DNA from: Enchytraeus crypticus
Lineage: Eukaryota > Annelida > Clitellata > Enchytraeida > Enchytraeidae
DNA: 64,000 nt
NCBI GenBank assembly: GCA_905160935.1
Contig: CAJHZI010000184.1
Span: 756,501-820,500, forward strand
Direction of reading: 5' to 3'
Position 1 is the stretch's first letter. Every line of letters starts with the position of its first letter. Positions 42,201 through 56,410 of the stretch are shown piece after piece. The notes below the pieces were generated by a model, which was not told the origin of the DNA, did not search any database, and saw only the letters and a program-made list of their open reading frames with translations. Both the position numbers and the translations under genes were made by a program.

Positions 42201-44708
42201 AGTTTGTAAAACCAGAAAGTATAGATGATCAGTAAAACGAACAAGATTTTTTATAATTCGACGTAAAATCGAAAGATAAGTTACTTCACTTGACAGTTGA
42301 CAGTTTGTAAAATTACAAAAAAGGCAATCAGTAAAGCGAACAGCGTGACCTTTTATAATACACCATCAAAACAAATGACTTGTTGCACCTGACAGTTGAC
42401 AGAGAGAACCGAAGGTGCCCAGGGGACATCTGCAGAGAGGCTGCTGAGAGTCCAGGGTCGTGCAGGTCGCCTCGTGCTCACACTTCAACTGGGCACAGAC
42501 TAGACTACTGCAATCATCTGCACAATTAACGCGTCAGGTTAATTGCAGAAATTTATCTGTAAAACAGGTTGGCTTTTAAAATTTAAAAATTTAAAATAAA
42601 ATATATTCATGGTAAAAAATTAATAAATTACGCCTACTTGATAAACAATTATAAAATTAGTTTAAAATAGAGCACACACATATTAAACCGAATACATTGT
42701 TTGCGTAAATATTAACTTGATTGGAATACTCAGTTCACTGGGTATTCTAATATAGAGTGTAGGACGCCTCAGGTGCACCTGATGCGTCCTACATCCGAAG
42801 CATCCTACATCCGAGGCGTCCTACACCCGAGGCGTCCTACATCCGAGGCAGGACACACATCCGAGGCGTCCTACATCTGAAGCGTCCTACATCCGAGGCG
42901 TCCTACGTCCGAGGCGTCCTACACCCGAGGCGTCCTACATCCGAGGCGTCCTACATCCGAAAAGTCCTACATCCGAAGCGTCCTACATCCGAGGCGTCCT
43001 ACATCCGAGGCGTCCTACGTCCGAGGCGTCCTACATCCGAAGCGTCCTGCTCCCAGTGCGTTGGTCGAGCTCCAACCAAGCTGACAACTCTACATTTAAT
43101 GCCTCTACAGTTTAGTTGGGAATTTGGTGTGAAAGTTAAAGAAGATAATAGCCCAGCAATACCAGCCCAACAATATTGATACTCCTTGATACTAACATTG
43201 ATACCAACAACATAGCCTCCTGCATGATACGAGGGTTAGGGGTTTGAAACCCCTTCCTGAAGGTTTCAGACAGAGGTTCAGATACAAACGGTAAACTGAG
43301 ATTTCATTAATACAATAAAATGTGTCCAGAAAGATTGTATTGTAAACATCTATTTTTAATACATTTATATGAACTCAATATTTAGCCTACCGACGTCGAA
43401 GCCTTCAACAGCATCGCCAATGTAAGCCCCTTTTCGCATGTCGTAGGGTTTATCGTTGACCCTCAGATACCTCACGCACCCCGTGAAGCCCTCGTAGGTA
43501 CCCACCCTGTCTGCGATGCGCTCCAGGCTTTGATATCCTCCGAGATACAGGCGTGATCGAAAATTGATTCGGGTAAACTTGCCCTTATATAAACAACAAT
43601 AGTATTGCCATTAAATATTGCATATTATACTTACCCATATATTAACAACAATAGTATTGTCGTTTAATATTGCATCAATTAATATTAATTGTCACATTAA
43701 TTATTATCAAATGTTAAAAAAGACACTGCAAATGTTATGTTAACACAATATTATATATTTATGGACATTATACAGTTGTGGCTTTTGGCCACTCGCTTCA
43801 GACGAAATTTTATTACTCATCTCATCCACCGTTCGATTGTAAGGATTGCATAGTCACTAAACCATTATTTAGTAATTGTTTTTATTATTAAGGATACAAA
43901 TAAATTGTTGGGTTAAATTAATAAGGGTACAAATTATAATTATTTGCTTTAAAAAGGCTAACGCTGTGGAGATCGCGAAAGCACTCCTGTGCACATAAAG
44001 ATTTAGTCACTAGATGGGGTCATTTTGACCTTCAATGACTGTCTTAGAATATTATTTATTTATTCATATTGCAATTTGTATATTTTTAGTCGGTAAGATA
44101 TTCGACCGCGGATCAGTATGTGCGGGTTCAAATCCTGGGCTCGCCCGTCACTGACATTGTTTTCGAGTGAGGAAACTGACATTAACCTTAGCTTTTTTAT
44201 AACAGCTAGATACGAAACACGTTCTCATCGAATGAAATGCTGTTTCAATTTTATATTCGTCTAGTTAACTATTTGACTAGCTTGAATTTGAATCTCGATC
44301 CCACGATCCCTAGATATGCGTCCCACCAAAGTGACCAACCCACCTCATATTCGGTGCAGTATTTATACAACAACTCGCTAGATGGTCAGCAGTTGTCTAG
44401 CTTCTAAACAGTGTGTTAAATCTATAGTCTTCTAATACAGAACAAGTTCTACCTTAGACTTGCCCCTCGCTATCGTGCCGTTGTTGAGGCGTAGCCATGC
44501 GTTGTTCTCCACCCTGTGCACTGTCACCAGATTCCACTTGTCAGGTTCCACCGAGTCCACTGTCTTCAGCATTCCCAGGCCTGATCCGCAGTCGAACCTG
44601 TGACATTTATAATCATACTAGTAAGTCTGTGGAAATGAAGAGGAAGGCGGAAGGCAGAGGAGAGTGGAGGTGTTTTATACCATGTAACTGCCAGTAGGCA
44701 GTGCACTT

Positions 44709-44753
<45 letters not shown>

Positions 44754-46832
44754 GAGAGATAGAGAGACTAATAAGTCTTAAACTCGTGTTGTGTCTGGGT
44801 GGCTGAAGTATGGACCAGCCGTGGACTGCACGTGTCGCAGAAAGCGACTGAAGCACTAAGATCCAAACCAATGTCAGAAAGGGCATTCGGTTGGTGAAAA
44901 ACTTCAGGAATTGCAACACAATTTTCAAATACCGACCCTAGTCAAACTGACTGGTATTCAAGGGAAGATGAGGATGATAATTAGTAAGTTTAAGTAGATA
45001 AAACACATTGCTAATAAATCAATTCGCAGTTTTCATTAACTAAGTGATCCCAGAAAACAGGTAAAGAATATTTGCAGAGTTGCGATAGTGTAGCTTGCCT
45101 ATCCCCACAAAAATCTGAAAAGGGCAACAATTGCATTCAATAAAATAAGCAGTTGGCCTATGTAGATTATTATTTTAAGATTAATTATTGCTAGGTTCTT
45201 CCCATATTTCTCTCTCCCACTGTGTTCTGCAAAGCGACAGATACATGGTACATATTCCTACTTTCGAGTCTGCTTTCGCGCTCCACATAGAGCACTCCGT
45301 AGATCTAGACGTTAATCCATTCACAAAACGCCATGTCTTACCCATACCTTAAGTAGCCTATAACTAGGGAAAACTCTAGCTACTATGGTGGTTTCCCGTT
45401 GTCTTTATCAGGTTATACTTTGGCGCCTCTCATGACAAGTTCAGTTAAATGTTGATCTAGTCTTCAGTGTCAAGGACACAACATATAATTTTCCCATATA
45501 CAACTTAATAATTACTTAATACATTCACTATCGTCATTATTCACTATCGTCATTGATATAGCTAAAACGCCAAAATCTGGGAGATACTTAAAATACAGGC
45601 ATGCAGACTCTTGGTGTAAATGTCTATACAAGTTTGAAGCTAGACTTGCAGGACAATAGGCCTATACTGATGGCATGTAGACACATTGGACTATGTGCCT
45701 ATACTGTTAGCATGTAGACTCATTGGACTATTTGCCTATACTGTAGGCATATAGACTCATTGGATTAGGGGCCTATACTGTGAACATGTAGACCCACAGG
45801 ACTATGGGCCTATATACGTGGGCATGTAGACCCAAAGGACTATGGGCCTATACTATAGACTCATATATCGCATTTTATTTCGTTCCAAACTCTCAGGAGA
45901 TATCGTGCTTGAAGCGAGACCTCGTGAATAGAAGATAACGAATCGACGGGTCCACTCCACCCCCCCCCCCCCCTATAGCTCTCTGGCTCATCCCTAAATT
46001 CAACTGAGAGATAATGAAGAAGCACGTACACCTGAGGCTAAAGCTGCATAGAGTAAGATGGCAAAAGACTATGGAAGAGTTTGCGCTCCTATATGAAGAT
46101 GTCTCGTATCTTCTTCTTCTTTTTCTTCTTCTTCTTCTAATGTACTGCCTAATGGCTGGTCCATGGCATATAACTCTTCCAATCAATTCTATCCTGAGCT
46201 TTCTTCTTTATCTCTGTATATGAATTTGTTATCAGATCATCCTTATGTTACTTTTTACCCAACAATAAATTTTATGAAGTTGTTACTTTATATCTAATTT
46301 TTATAATATACGGCAGGTTCAATGTACAAGCCATAAATTGGCCAGCTCACTATTACGAATCGCATTATTGTAGATTGTAGAAATTGGTTCATCACAGCAA
46401 TCGCTAGCCTTGATCACACTTTTATTTGATACTGTTAACGTCTTTCCCCGAAGTGAAGTAATTTCCTCCTGTTTTTCGCAATTAATCTGTAATAGCTCCT
46501 ACAGAACCCTTGCGATTACGGAATGTATATTCTCACTCCGAGAAGCAATTGGGATTGAGAAATAACTACGCTATTTTTAGATACTACGTTTTTAGTACTA
46601 AATATTATTTATTAAATATATTTTAGTATCTAATATTGTTATTATTTTACATTTATTATTTTTTTTATCAAAAATACCCTGGGTGTAAAGAACCCGAGGT
46701 TTGATAAAAAACGATTCAAGCAATATGTGCTGAATCGCCCCCCGGCTACTCGAGGTCATCAATCGGCTTAAAAGAATTGTTGAAGAAGACTGGAAAGTCT
46801 GGCTTTCATGGAAAGCCATGAAAGCCATGATG

Positions 46833-46868
<36 letters not shown>

Positions 46869-49800
46869 TTGATTATTATTATATTTTTTACCTCGTATGT
46901 AAAGAACACGATGTTTGGTAAAACGATGCAGGTATTACGTGCTGAATCGAATTATTATTATTATTTTATTATTTTATTTAAACTTTTCTTTTTTTACCCC
47001 GAGTGTAAAGAACCCGAGGTTTGATAAAAACGATTCGAGCAATACATGCTGAATCGCCGCCCGGCTACTCGAGGTCATCAATCGGCTTAAAAGAATTGCT
47101 GAAGCAGACTGCATTAAATCTTTGCAAAGTGATGGAAAGCCTCTGCCAAAGAAAAGAGATCTCTCGCTTATCGCCGACTTGTCAGACTTGCAGTGGCTTG
47201 ATGCCACTGCCACAAGCATTGTCTCAGAGCCTCGTCGTAGTCTAACAGCCGCGGATGAGAGAAGCTCTGACTGGCACGCAGAGTGTGCATACGTATAGAT
47301 GCACTTAGGAAAACCGAAGGATTGACAGAGCATCATGAGCGGCTAACAACTTCAGGCGCGATGCTGCACATTTAAGATCCTCCAAACGACCAGATAGAGC
47401 GGTGGTCATTGCTTCTCCTCCAGAGAGTGGCGCGCCGAGTAATGAGCTACGGGAGAACAGGAGAGGCCCACTGGTTCAAAGGATGACAAAACTGACTTGC
47501 ATGGAAATTTTCAATCTGATGGGATGACTTAGCATTACGTACTTTTCAACTGAAGCCCATCGGGCTTATTAACACGTTGTTGACAGCCAGGGCTATAGCA
47601 GATATGACTATAACAGCTAGGGCTATAGCAGACATGACTATGTTAACTATGACTATAACAGCTAGGGCTATAGCAGAACTTACTGTGTTAACTGTGACTA
47701 TAATAGCCAGGGCTATAGCATATCTAGGGCTATAACATATATGACAATATCAGCTATGACTATAACTTGCTATGGTTATAACAGATATGACATGACAGCT
47801 GTAGTTATAAAAGATATGACATAAAAGCTATGTTTGTGACAGCTATGACTATAACAGCAATGGCTATGACAGCTATGACTGCAACAGCTATGTTTATGAC
47901 AGCTATAACAATGAGAGCTATGACTATAACAGATATGGTTATGACAGCTATGACAGCTACGCTACAACAGCTATGGCTATGACAGCTATGGGTATGGCTG
48001 TCGAACAACAATGAAAGACAGATAATGAATCGATGATTAAATTCTATAATGCTGATAATTTAGTTTTACATCCGGGTTAGACGAATTTGTGGAAACTAAT
48101 AAGGCTGCTTGCTGCAATAAACTTGTAAACCAATAGGAGTGTACATAGATATTGGAATATAAAACAATGGTAATCAGAATTCTTTGGGAGTACATATGTC
48201 TTGTCTATGCTCAAAGCAAGAGTTAGGAAAGAAAGTTTTGCAGTCAAGAATTTTGAATAAGAATAGTTGAGGTATGTGCAAGAAATGAATGCAGAAAATA
48301 ATTCAAATGGGGAGCTATAGGGATCATCCCCGTTTAAAATAAATCTACATTATTTTTATAAATTTAAGGGCGCGGACAGATTCACAAAGTAACGGCACAC
48401 TAGGTCAGGAAGCATAGATGCTTGTATAAGACCCATTTCCTCCTTCCTCTCCATGGTTATTAGTAATCTCTGCCTTTTGATGGCGCATCAATTTCAGCCG
48501 GCGCCGATTTAAGAATAACCTTCCATCACCCTGGAATTTTTTCCTTCAAAGCTGTCAACACTCGGTCTTCCATGGTGGTGACCCAAAAAGTACTAACCGA
48601 GACCGATGTAGCTTAACTTCGATTAATGACGCGCAACTAAACCAAGTGCGCTAAATCTCGCTGTCTTAGAATCAGCGTTGGCAGGAGCATGAATCAGCTT
48701 ATTCCGGTACAAATTTAAGGAGTGGAAACCTGGCTGCCTCCCTACTTGTAACGATTTCTTTCTCCACATGCTGTTCTGCAGTACGCGTAGAATTAGCCGG
48801 TCCCCTGGGTGTAACTTGTCTACGTATCCATTGTCCGTGAGTCCATTGAAAGTCCGCTTGTTATCCTTGCCATTCGATTCCCATCGCACATGTTTGTCTC
48901 CATGTATCGCTGAAATACAATTGAGTGTATTCCTCGGAATGTCTGCATCTAAGAAATTTCTCTCCTATGTGAACTTAGAATGGATAACTATCGTTAAGCG
49001 CATTACACCCAAGATTTTACATTTGCCTTCAACACTGTCTTGGTATATACTCTACGTACAAGGTCAATTATGTATGACTCTTCTCTCTCTCTTTCCCTCT
49101 TAAAGCCGATCTTATAAAGCGAAGATCAGAACAATATCGACGCCAAAAGTCGCTTTTGCATCTTATGAACGAGATGTCGCTCGGCATCTGAGCTGATTTC
49201 AGCTACATGTGACGGAACTATATCTTGTCGAGATCGGGCGGATAATGTCACCGTTAGATTAAAACAAAGTCGTCGCCAGGAGGCTGACTTTCAACTGTCG
49301 CAGGTGGCTCCAGCCAATAGGAGACAAACGCGCAAACGTTTTGAATTCTTGGAAATATGACATAACAGGCTCAAGATATAGTTGAGAATAGAAAAGTTTC
49401 ATAAGATGCAAGAAGCAGATTTGTAGTTATCTCGAGGATAAAGTCAAATGGTAGAGATTGATATCGGCGAGAATATCTTTCCCTTTATAAGATTGGGTAT
49501 TATTAGTGCACTGCCTAATGGTAGGTCTATGGTAAATAACGTCTCCACGCTTCTCTGTCTTCCGCTTTCCTCTTCATGTCCACAAATGGGTGGATCTTTA
49601 AATCACCTAACAATCCTAATCTCGGCCTGCACCTGACTCCTTTCCCCTCCATTCTGCCTTTTATGACCTCTTTTAGTAGACTTTCCCCTTAGAAGGTGTC
49701 CTATGCAACTCTTCTTCCTATTTCTTAATACATTTATCAGCTGTCTATCTTACCAACTCTCTCTAGAACTTCCTCATTTGTGACCTTTGAGTTCAGCTGA

Positions 49801-52800
49801 CGCTTTATGACTCCTATAACGTAATAATTTCGAGGAACATACATGTATATGTAAACTCATCAGGATCATAACATTTGACTGGATTACAAGTAACTACTTG
49901 TAATCCAGTCAAATGTTATGATCCTGAGCTTATGAGACCTTAAAATGTTATGCTTAACTCAGTGTTATCTAAAGATGAACCAATTTCTATTAAAGTTGAA
50001 CAATAATTAAGCAGTCAAACTAAATATAATGCTTTTCGAAATGCGAGAATTCAATATATATTGAGATTCCCAAACCTGAATTCAATTCTTCCGTTAGAAA
50101 TTGCCAAGGAAAAGAAATCAAATCTCGCTTCAGAAGAATCTGAGCTAAACAGCAGTAGCCCCTCGCTATGACCTCGGCCATTACCACTAGGGCTCGACTC
50201 GGGTTTGAACTCGAGCGTAATCAACAACTCCCTGTTTGCTCCACGTAACAGTGGAAATCCGATATATCCTGATCCGGTGAATCTCGGATGTTTGGCATTA
50301 GTCTCTGAACACATAACAATCGTAATTTAGCTATTTCGTTAAATTTTCAATATTCTCATGCATTATTTTGATTCAGCACTTGAAAAGCTTAAACTGCGTT
50401 TAAAGTTTATGTATTTATCTCAATTACAGTTATCCGTGTTGTGTCCGGGTTGCTGAAGAATAGACAAACCGTAGACTGCACGTGTCGTAAATGGTGACAA
50501 AGCACTAGCATACAAACCAACGTCAGAAAGGACATTCGGTTAGTGAGCGAATGACCTTCAGAAATTGCTAAAAAATTTACAACCCCGACTCTAGTTAAAC
50601 TAGGATTTAATGTAAGATGATGATGATGATGACGATGATGATGATCTCAATTGTAGTGCAAGCGATAGGAATAATGTAATAATCATATCAAGTCAAACCT
50701 GACGAAAATCAGTAATAAACTTTCAGGTTAAGACATCAAGTTATTAATTTAATAATATGATCTATGTCAAGGTCAAGTCCTCTTCAGGGGTCCTTCTTCG
50801 TAGGATGGATTTCATCTTGGATTTACTATTGCCTTACCTTTATGATATAGAATAATATTGTCAAAGCTTGATTCGATATATATTTAGTATGCATTTGTAT
50901 TTTTAATTTTATTTGTAGTATAGTATTTAATAATACTGCTGCATAAGTAAAGTTAAGATTTAAAGTATTGAGTTTTATTAAAGTGTGAGCCTAGGCTGTA
51001 GCTAGGCGAGGGCAAAGTTAACAATGAGGGCATGCCTAAAGAGGAAGAGGAGAGAGATCGAAGATGGCAGAGTGACAACACGGACGTAAAACGTGCTAAG
51101 TTGAAAGGAGATTTAGGAGATTTGAGGAATCTCAGTAGTAGACGAATTCAAGAGCAATTCGAAGGGTTCGGTTATTCGAACTTTGTAGTCCATCGAACAG
51201 TCGATAAGAAGAGAGTGATCTGTAGAGGATCAAACTGGGAAGAGAGTTCCATCGGAATATTCTAACCTAGGGATTATATTAGAAGGAATCCTATTAAGCG
51301 AATAGTCGAGAGGAAAGTAAAGTGTAGGAATTTGAGCTAGTGAGCATAGTAGTAATTTGTGTGTCAAAAGTAATTGTATGTTATATAAAGTACTTACTTT
51401 TACGATATTTAAAGTGAACTGTAATTCGATAGAAAAGTATAATTTTAAGTTATTCGAATTTCGCTTACACGTGCTATTTTAAATCGTTTTAGTTTTCGTT
51501 CTACTGTATATCCGTGTATTATTTTATCTCTTTCGTATTAAATTAATATTTAATTTAATACAGTCGTTCAAGTTATCAATAACTTAGTAGGATATATAGA
51601 TTCAGTCGAAAATCGAGGACAGGCAAAGTTCCAAAATAATTGTAAGAGGCATTTTATTGGGAATTTAAGCCCTGTAACATTTAATCTCGGGTCCTCATTT
51701 TACCACAGACCAAATTAGTAGAATCAGGTTCCTGACAAATATATTAATAGACATTTGTCGCAAAATAAAGCTTATAAATTACTGAATTATTTTGTATGGC
51801 ATGCTATACTTTGCGCCTTTGCATTTCAGAGCGTCTTGCACTATATGCTCATGAAATGATACTTAGGCCTAACTGAAAATGGCTGAGCCGTTGGCATGTA
51901 GCAAGTTTTCTGAGTAGGAAACTGACGTTAAATTTGACTTTTTAGCCTTTAGTTGTCTTCAATAATTTATTCATTAATATTTTTTTAGTCTTTAATATTT
52001 GTCATATATAATATTATAAATTGAGATTTCAAAGCATATTGCTATCTCAGATCTAATAACTGTGATCTTAGTATCTGTCAGAACATAATGATTGACTTAG
52101 TATGCATCTTTATGGAGGTAATGGTTGCTTTGTTCATCGAAGTTAATAAAGTACTTACCTATATAACTTACCCAATTACTGAGTACTACTAAAAGCACTA
52201 GACTTGCCTAATTACTGAGTATTTACTTAAAGCACTTACACTTACCTAATTACTGAGTACTTACTAAAAGCACTTGCACTTACCTAATTACTGAGTACTT
52301 AAAGCACTTATACTTACCTAATTACTGAGTACTTAAAGCACTTATACTTACCTAATTACTGAGTACTTAAAGCACTTATACTTACCTAATTACTGAGTAC
52401 TTAAAGCACTTATACTTACCTAATTACTGAGTACTTAAATCACTTACACTTACCTAATTACTGAGTACTTACTAAAAGCACTTATACTTCCCTAATTACT
52501 GAGTACTACTTAAAGCACTTATACTCACCTAATTCACACAATTTACCGGAAGTCCCAATCTTGCAACGACATCTGGGTTTTCCGACCAGGCGTGACACGC
52601 AGTGACCACCATTCCTGCACTCCAGAACTCTGCATCTTTTCCAACTTCCATCAACTCCTACCCAGTCCCTCTCTAAAGCACCAATATCCTGTCCGTCGTG
52701 ACCTCCTACATCCCACCAACTCATCGATGGACTCTCGTCGGAATCCTTGTCGTAAGGACTGTTTGAAGCCAGAGTATAGAAAGCATCCGGAAAGTGTTCC

Positions 52801-55800
52801 GCGTCTGACAAAGTTCTACGTCTAGAAGATAAATCCTCGTAATAGGGATTTATCTTTCTCTTGGAGAAATCCACAAAGCTCTCATCGTTTTGGTAATTCT
52901 CGTCCAGTACAAAAGGTTTGTGTTGGATAACTTCTCTGATTCTGGACTTGGAGTTTCTTTCCAGTCTCTCGCTGGAATTTTTTGAGTATATTATAGATTT
53001 CCTTATATTATTAAATTGATTTTCTGCTAACCTTTCAGAATTTGTCAGTAGTAATTCATTGGCCTTAGATTTTTGTTTATAAACATGGTTGTCAGTCAAG
53101 CGAGTCCTCTTACTGACTTCTCTACTACTTTCTGAATTAATTTGACTATGTCCAACGCGCGAAACCAGGTCTTCGCGATGCAGCTTAGCTTCATTTATAA
53201 TAGACATGCCACTGATTTCAGATATTTTTCTTGAAAATAAATCATTTTCGTTATCGTATAAATCACCATAATCTCTTTCATCGTAGTCCTCATTATTTTC
53301 TTCATATTCATAATTATCATAGCTGTCGACAGCACTATTTATAACATTTGTACTTCTATTGTTTTCGAACTCCTGCTGGTATTTTCCTACATTTTGCACG
53401 TCCTGATGAGATCGTTGACTTTTCGGCCTCGGAATGTTTTTCTGTTGATTTTGTTGCTCTTGCAGAAATTGATATTTTGGGTATTGCTGAATGGAATTCT
53501 GCTTCATCTGTAATTGCGTCGTGTTGAGCTCAGGTTCTGATGAATGAAGTTCAATTCCTGGTTGTAGCTTAGGGCTGATCAAATCATTGTCTCCTAACAC
53601 AAGCCAGCAATAACTTAAATTAAATATAATTAATTACTTTTATTAATTTTACTTAATTTTGAATTTCAATTTGCATTGGGCCTACGGTCGTCGAGATGTT
53701 AAAAAAGAAGATTTGATTGTGATGAAGGATGTAAAATGAGTATGACATCTTTAATATTTCATTTTCGGGTTAATTAATACTCTACTGTTAATTAATGTAT
53801 ATTTTTTTACTTACACTTTGCCACTGAATTGCCGAGCTAAGTGCACAAATATTGCACAGGTGAAAATTTCTTCTTGTAATTACTGAAATGTACTGCATTT
53901 GCTCTACATGTATGTATAAGCGTCAATACAGGTGCTATATTTCTTTACAGCATATTTATATGGGCTACGCTAAATGTAGCGGTTGCCAACTGCATTTTAT
54001 TTCACATTTTATTTTACTTATATTTTTAGTACTATAGTTTTGCACAAGGGCTACATTTATACAGATAGACCGTAACTGTTAATTTAATGAATGTTATAGA
54101 AATAGAACGAAGTGCTACTTAGGGGCTTATTTAGAATATATATTGCTAACAACGTTTAATGTAGCAAAAGAAATGTACCTTTATATTTTCAAGCACATCA
54201 AATAGTGAAATAAAATTTTACCTTTAAAATTCCACCTTTTACTTTTCCTTGGATATGATATTTGATCCTATACATGGCATCTTTAAAGTCTTTCTCCGCC
54301 TAGCTACCTTTTTTTCTTTTACATTTCTTTTCTTCTCTATCATTCTCCATTTCGGTTTGAATGCATTTTTCTTCCTATATCGTACTCTCATTTTGCTTCC
54401 TCTCTCTCATTTGTTTTTTCTTCTTCCTTTCTCTTCATCTATTTCTATCTTTCCTTTCCCTCTATATCTCTCCCTCCCCTCTGAGCCTTCTCTCTCTCTC
54501 TCTCTCTCTCGTTTTCTCTGCCTCTCTTTATTCTCTATCTCCTCTAACTCCTTCGCTTCCTCTCTCTCTCTCTTTCTCTCTTGCTCTATCACTCTTTCTC
54601 TCTATCTCTAGCTCTCTCTCTCTCTCTCTTTGCCTCTCTCTATTCTCTATCTCCTCTAACTCCTTCGTTTCCTCTCTCTCTCTCTCTCTCTCTCTCTAGC
54701 TCTCTCTTTCTATTTTTTACTCACTCATTCTCGCTCTTTATCTTTTTGTCTCAATAAATCACCTGTGCATTTTCTATTTGTTTTCTATTCGTAGAACTTT
54801 TATCGTATTTCTTCCCTTACCTCTATCTCCTGCCACACACTCGCTTCACATTCCCGGCCAAATGCAACCATTTGAAATTGGGGACACATGCTATAACTAA
54901 AACATGCGATTTTATCAGTTAATCATATATACTGCATGTTGCATAAGAAATGGCTTAATTTCATCATTTCTATTAAATGTGCAACTAGTATCAATTAGAA
55001 AATAGGCTAACTCTTACTGCGTATCTGACGACAAAGCTCTGGATGATTTTCATAGATTTCACAGTAGCTTAATCCCATTAATCTAATTTTATATTTCACG
55101 GTTTAGTAAGGTACTCGGTTAAAAAGTTACTAGTTACATTTTTTCTAAATATCTTTTAAATATTTCGAGATGGAATGCGCGAGTTTCTCACTCTTCTTCA
55201 GATATTATGATCTACATGTAGAGACATTCAACATTAAGTTAGGGGGTGAACAATGGACACACGTGATGGTGTACCTCATTTTAGCTTCATTGTCTTTGAA
55301 GAAGAGACAGACAATTTACTTTTGATGTTAACCGAGCGGGTCGTCAGTACAAACAATCAGCACTTCCGCAGCAGAAGCAGAACTATTTAATAATGCTGAA
55401 AATGTCTGATAACCATGGATTCGTAAAGTAGTCCCGGAGTCAATAAGGGATTTCCCTTGAGGAAGTTACTATAGGCCTACGTTGTCTTTGAGGTTGTTAG
55501 TGGTTCAATGCACGACCTGTTTACAGAATCGTCGACTCTTAAATTAGCTTACAGGTTCGTCGTGTCTTAAATTATCATTTTCTAAAATGATACAAGTTTT
55601 CAATTCTTTTTAAAATTACATTTCATTTTAGACGGTATAACAGATAAAGAGAACAAGCAAATGTTATTTCCGTGAATAACGTAATATGGTTTGCAATAGT
55701 ATATTTTAAGAATATTAAATCTCTAATTTTATTGCGAATACCTGAGGATTGATATACAGAAGCTGCAATTAATTGGAAGGCAAAGCCAGGGACTAGAAAA

Positions 55801-56346
55801 TGAGGAAGACCTAGGAGTATTTGGCATCAGCATAGGTTTGAGAACAGTGTTCATTTCGTGGAAAAATGCTGTGAGGGTTGCTAATGATAGAAATGAATGG
55901 GTTAATATTGTCGCCCTTAATATTGTTCTGTTCAGAACACAAGGAACTGACGATGATGAAACCTCTGATGTAAACTAATCAATCAATCAAATAAAACAGA
56001 TTATTTCGCCAAGAATCATTCAAAACTGAATGTCTCAGTAATATTTAATGGAAAATTGTTTAATAAAGTACCCTAGCCATACAGGGCAACCTAGATTTAT
56101 GAGTACTCTGTAATTCAAGAACACGAGGCAACCGACTGCCTAAAAGACCGAAACAATGCCACATTGATACACATCTTCACACAGCCATATATGCATTAGA
56201 TGCCTCCTGCGAGTACATACAGTTATTATTAGGTTACAATAAATAATTATCAAAAATGTTGAAATAACAAAACATTGGATAGTTGAAAATTGAATTATTA
56301 TTCTTATTACTAAGCAGTGAGTTTCTACTGTAAATAGATCTTACAG

Positions 56347-56410
<64 letters not shown>

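Noticed and set aside
48623..48889. Open frame preceded by a good acceptor as an extra LamG1 exon
   Set aside because: Exons 3 and 4 join in phase 2 and rebuild a continuous LamG fold. The frame looks like an integrase end and runs into a 5S-SINE.
51032..51265. 77-codon frame [12 protein letters not shown] as a gene
   Set aside because: It lies wholly within the solo LTR and has no family match I know.
54249..54699. Long Ser/Leu-rich frames
   Set aside because: Translations of CT microsatellite DNA, open because the repeat lacks stop codons.
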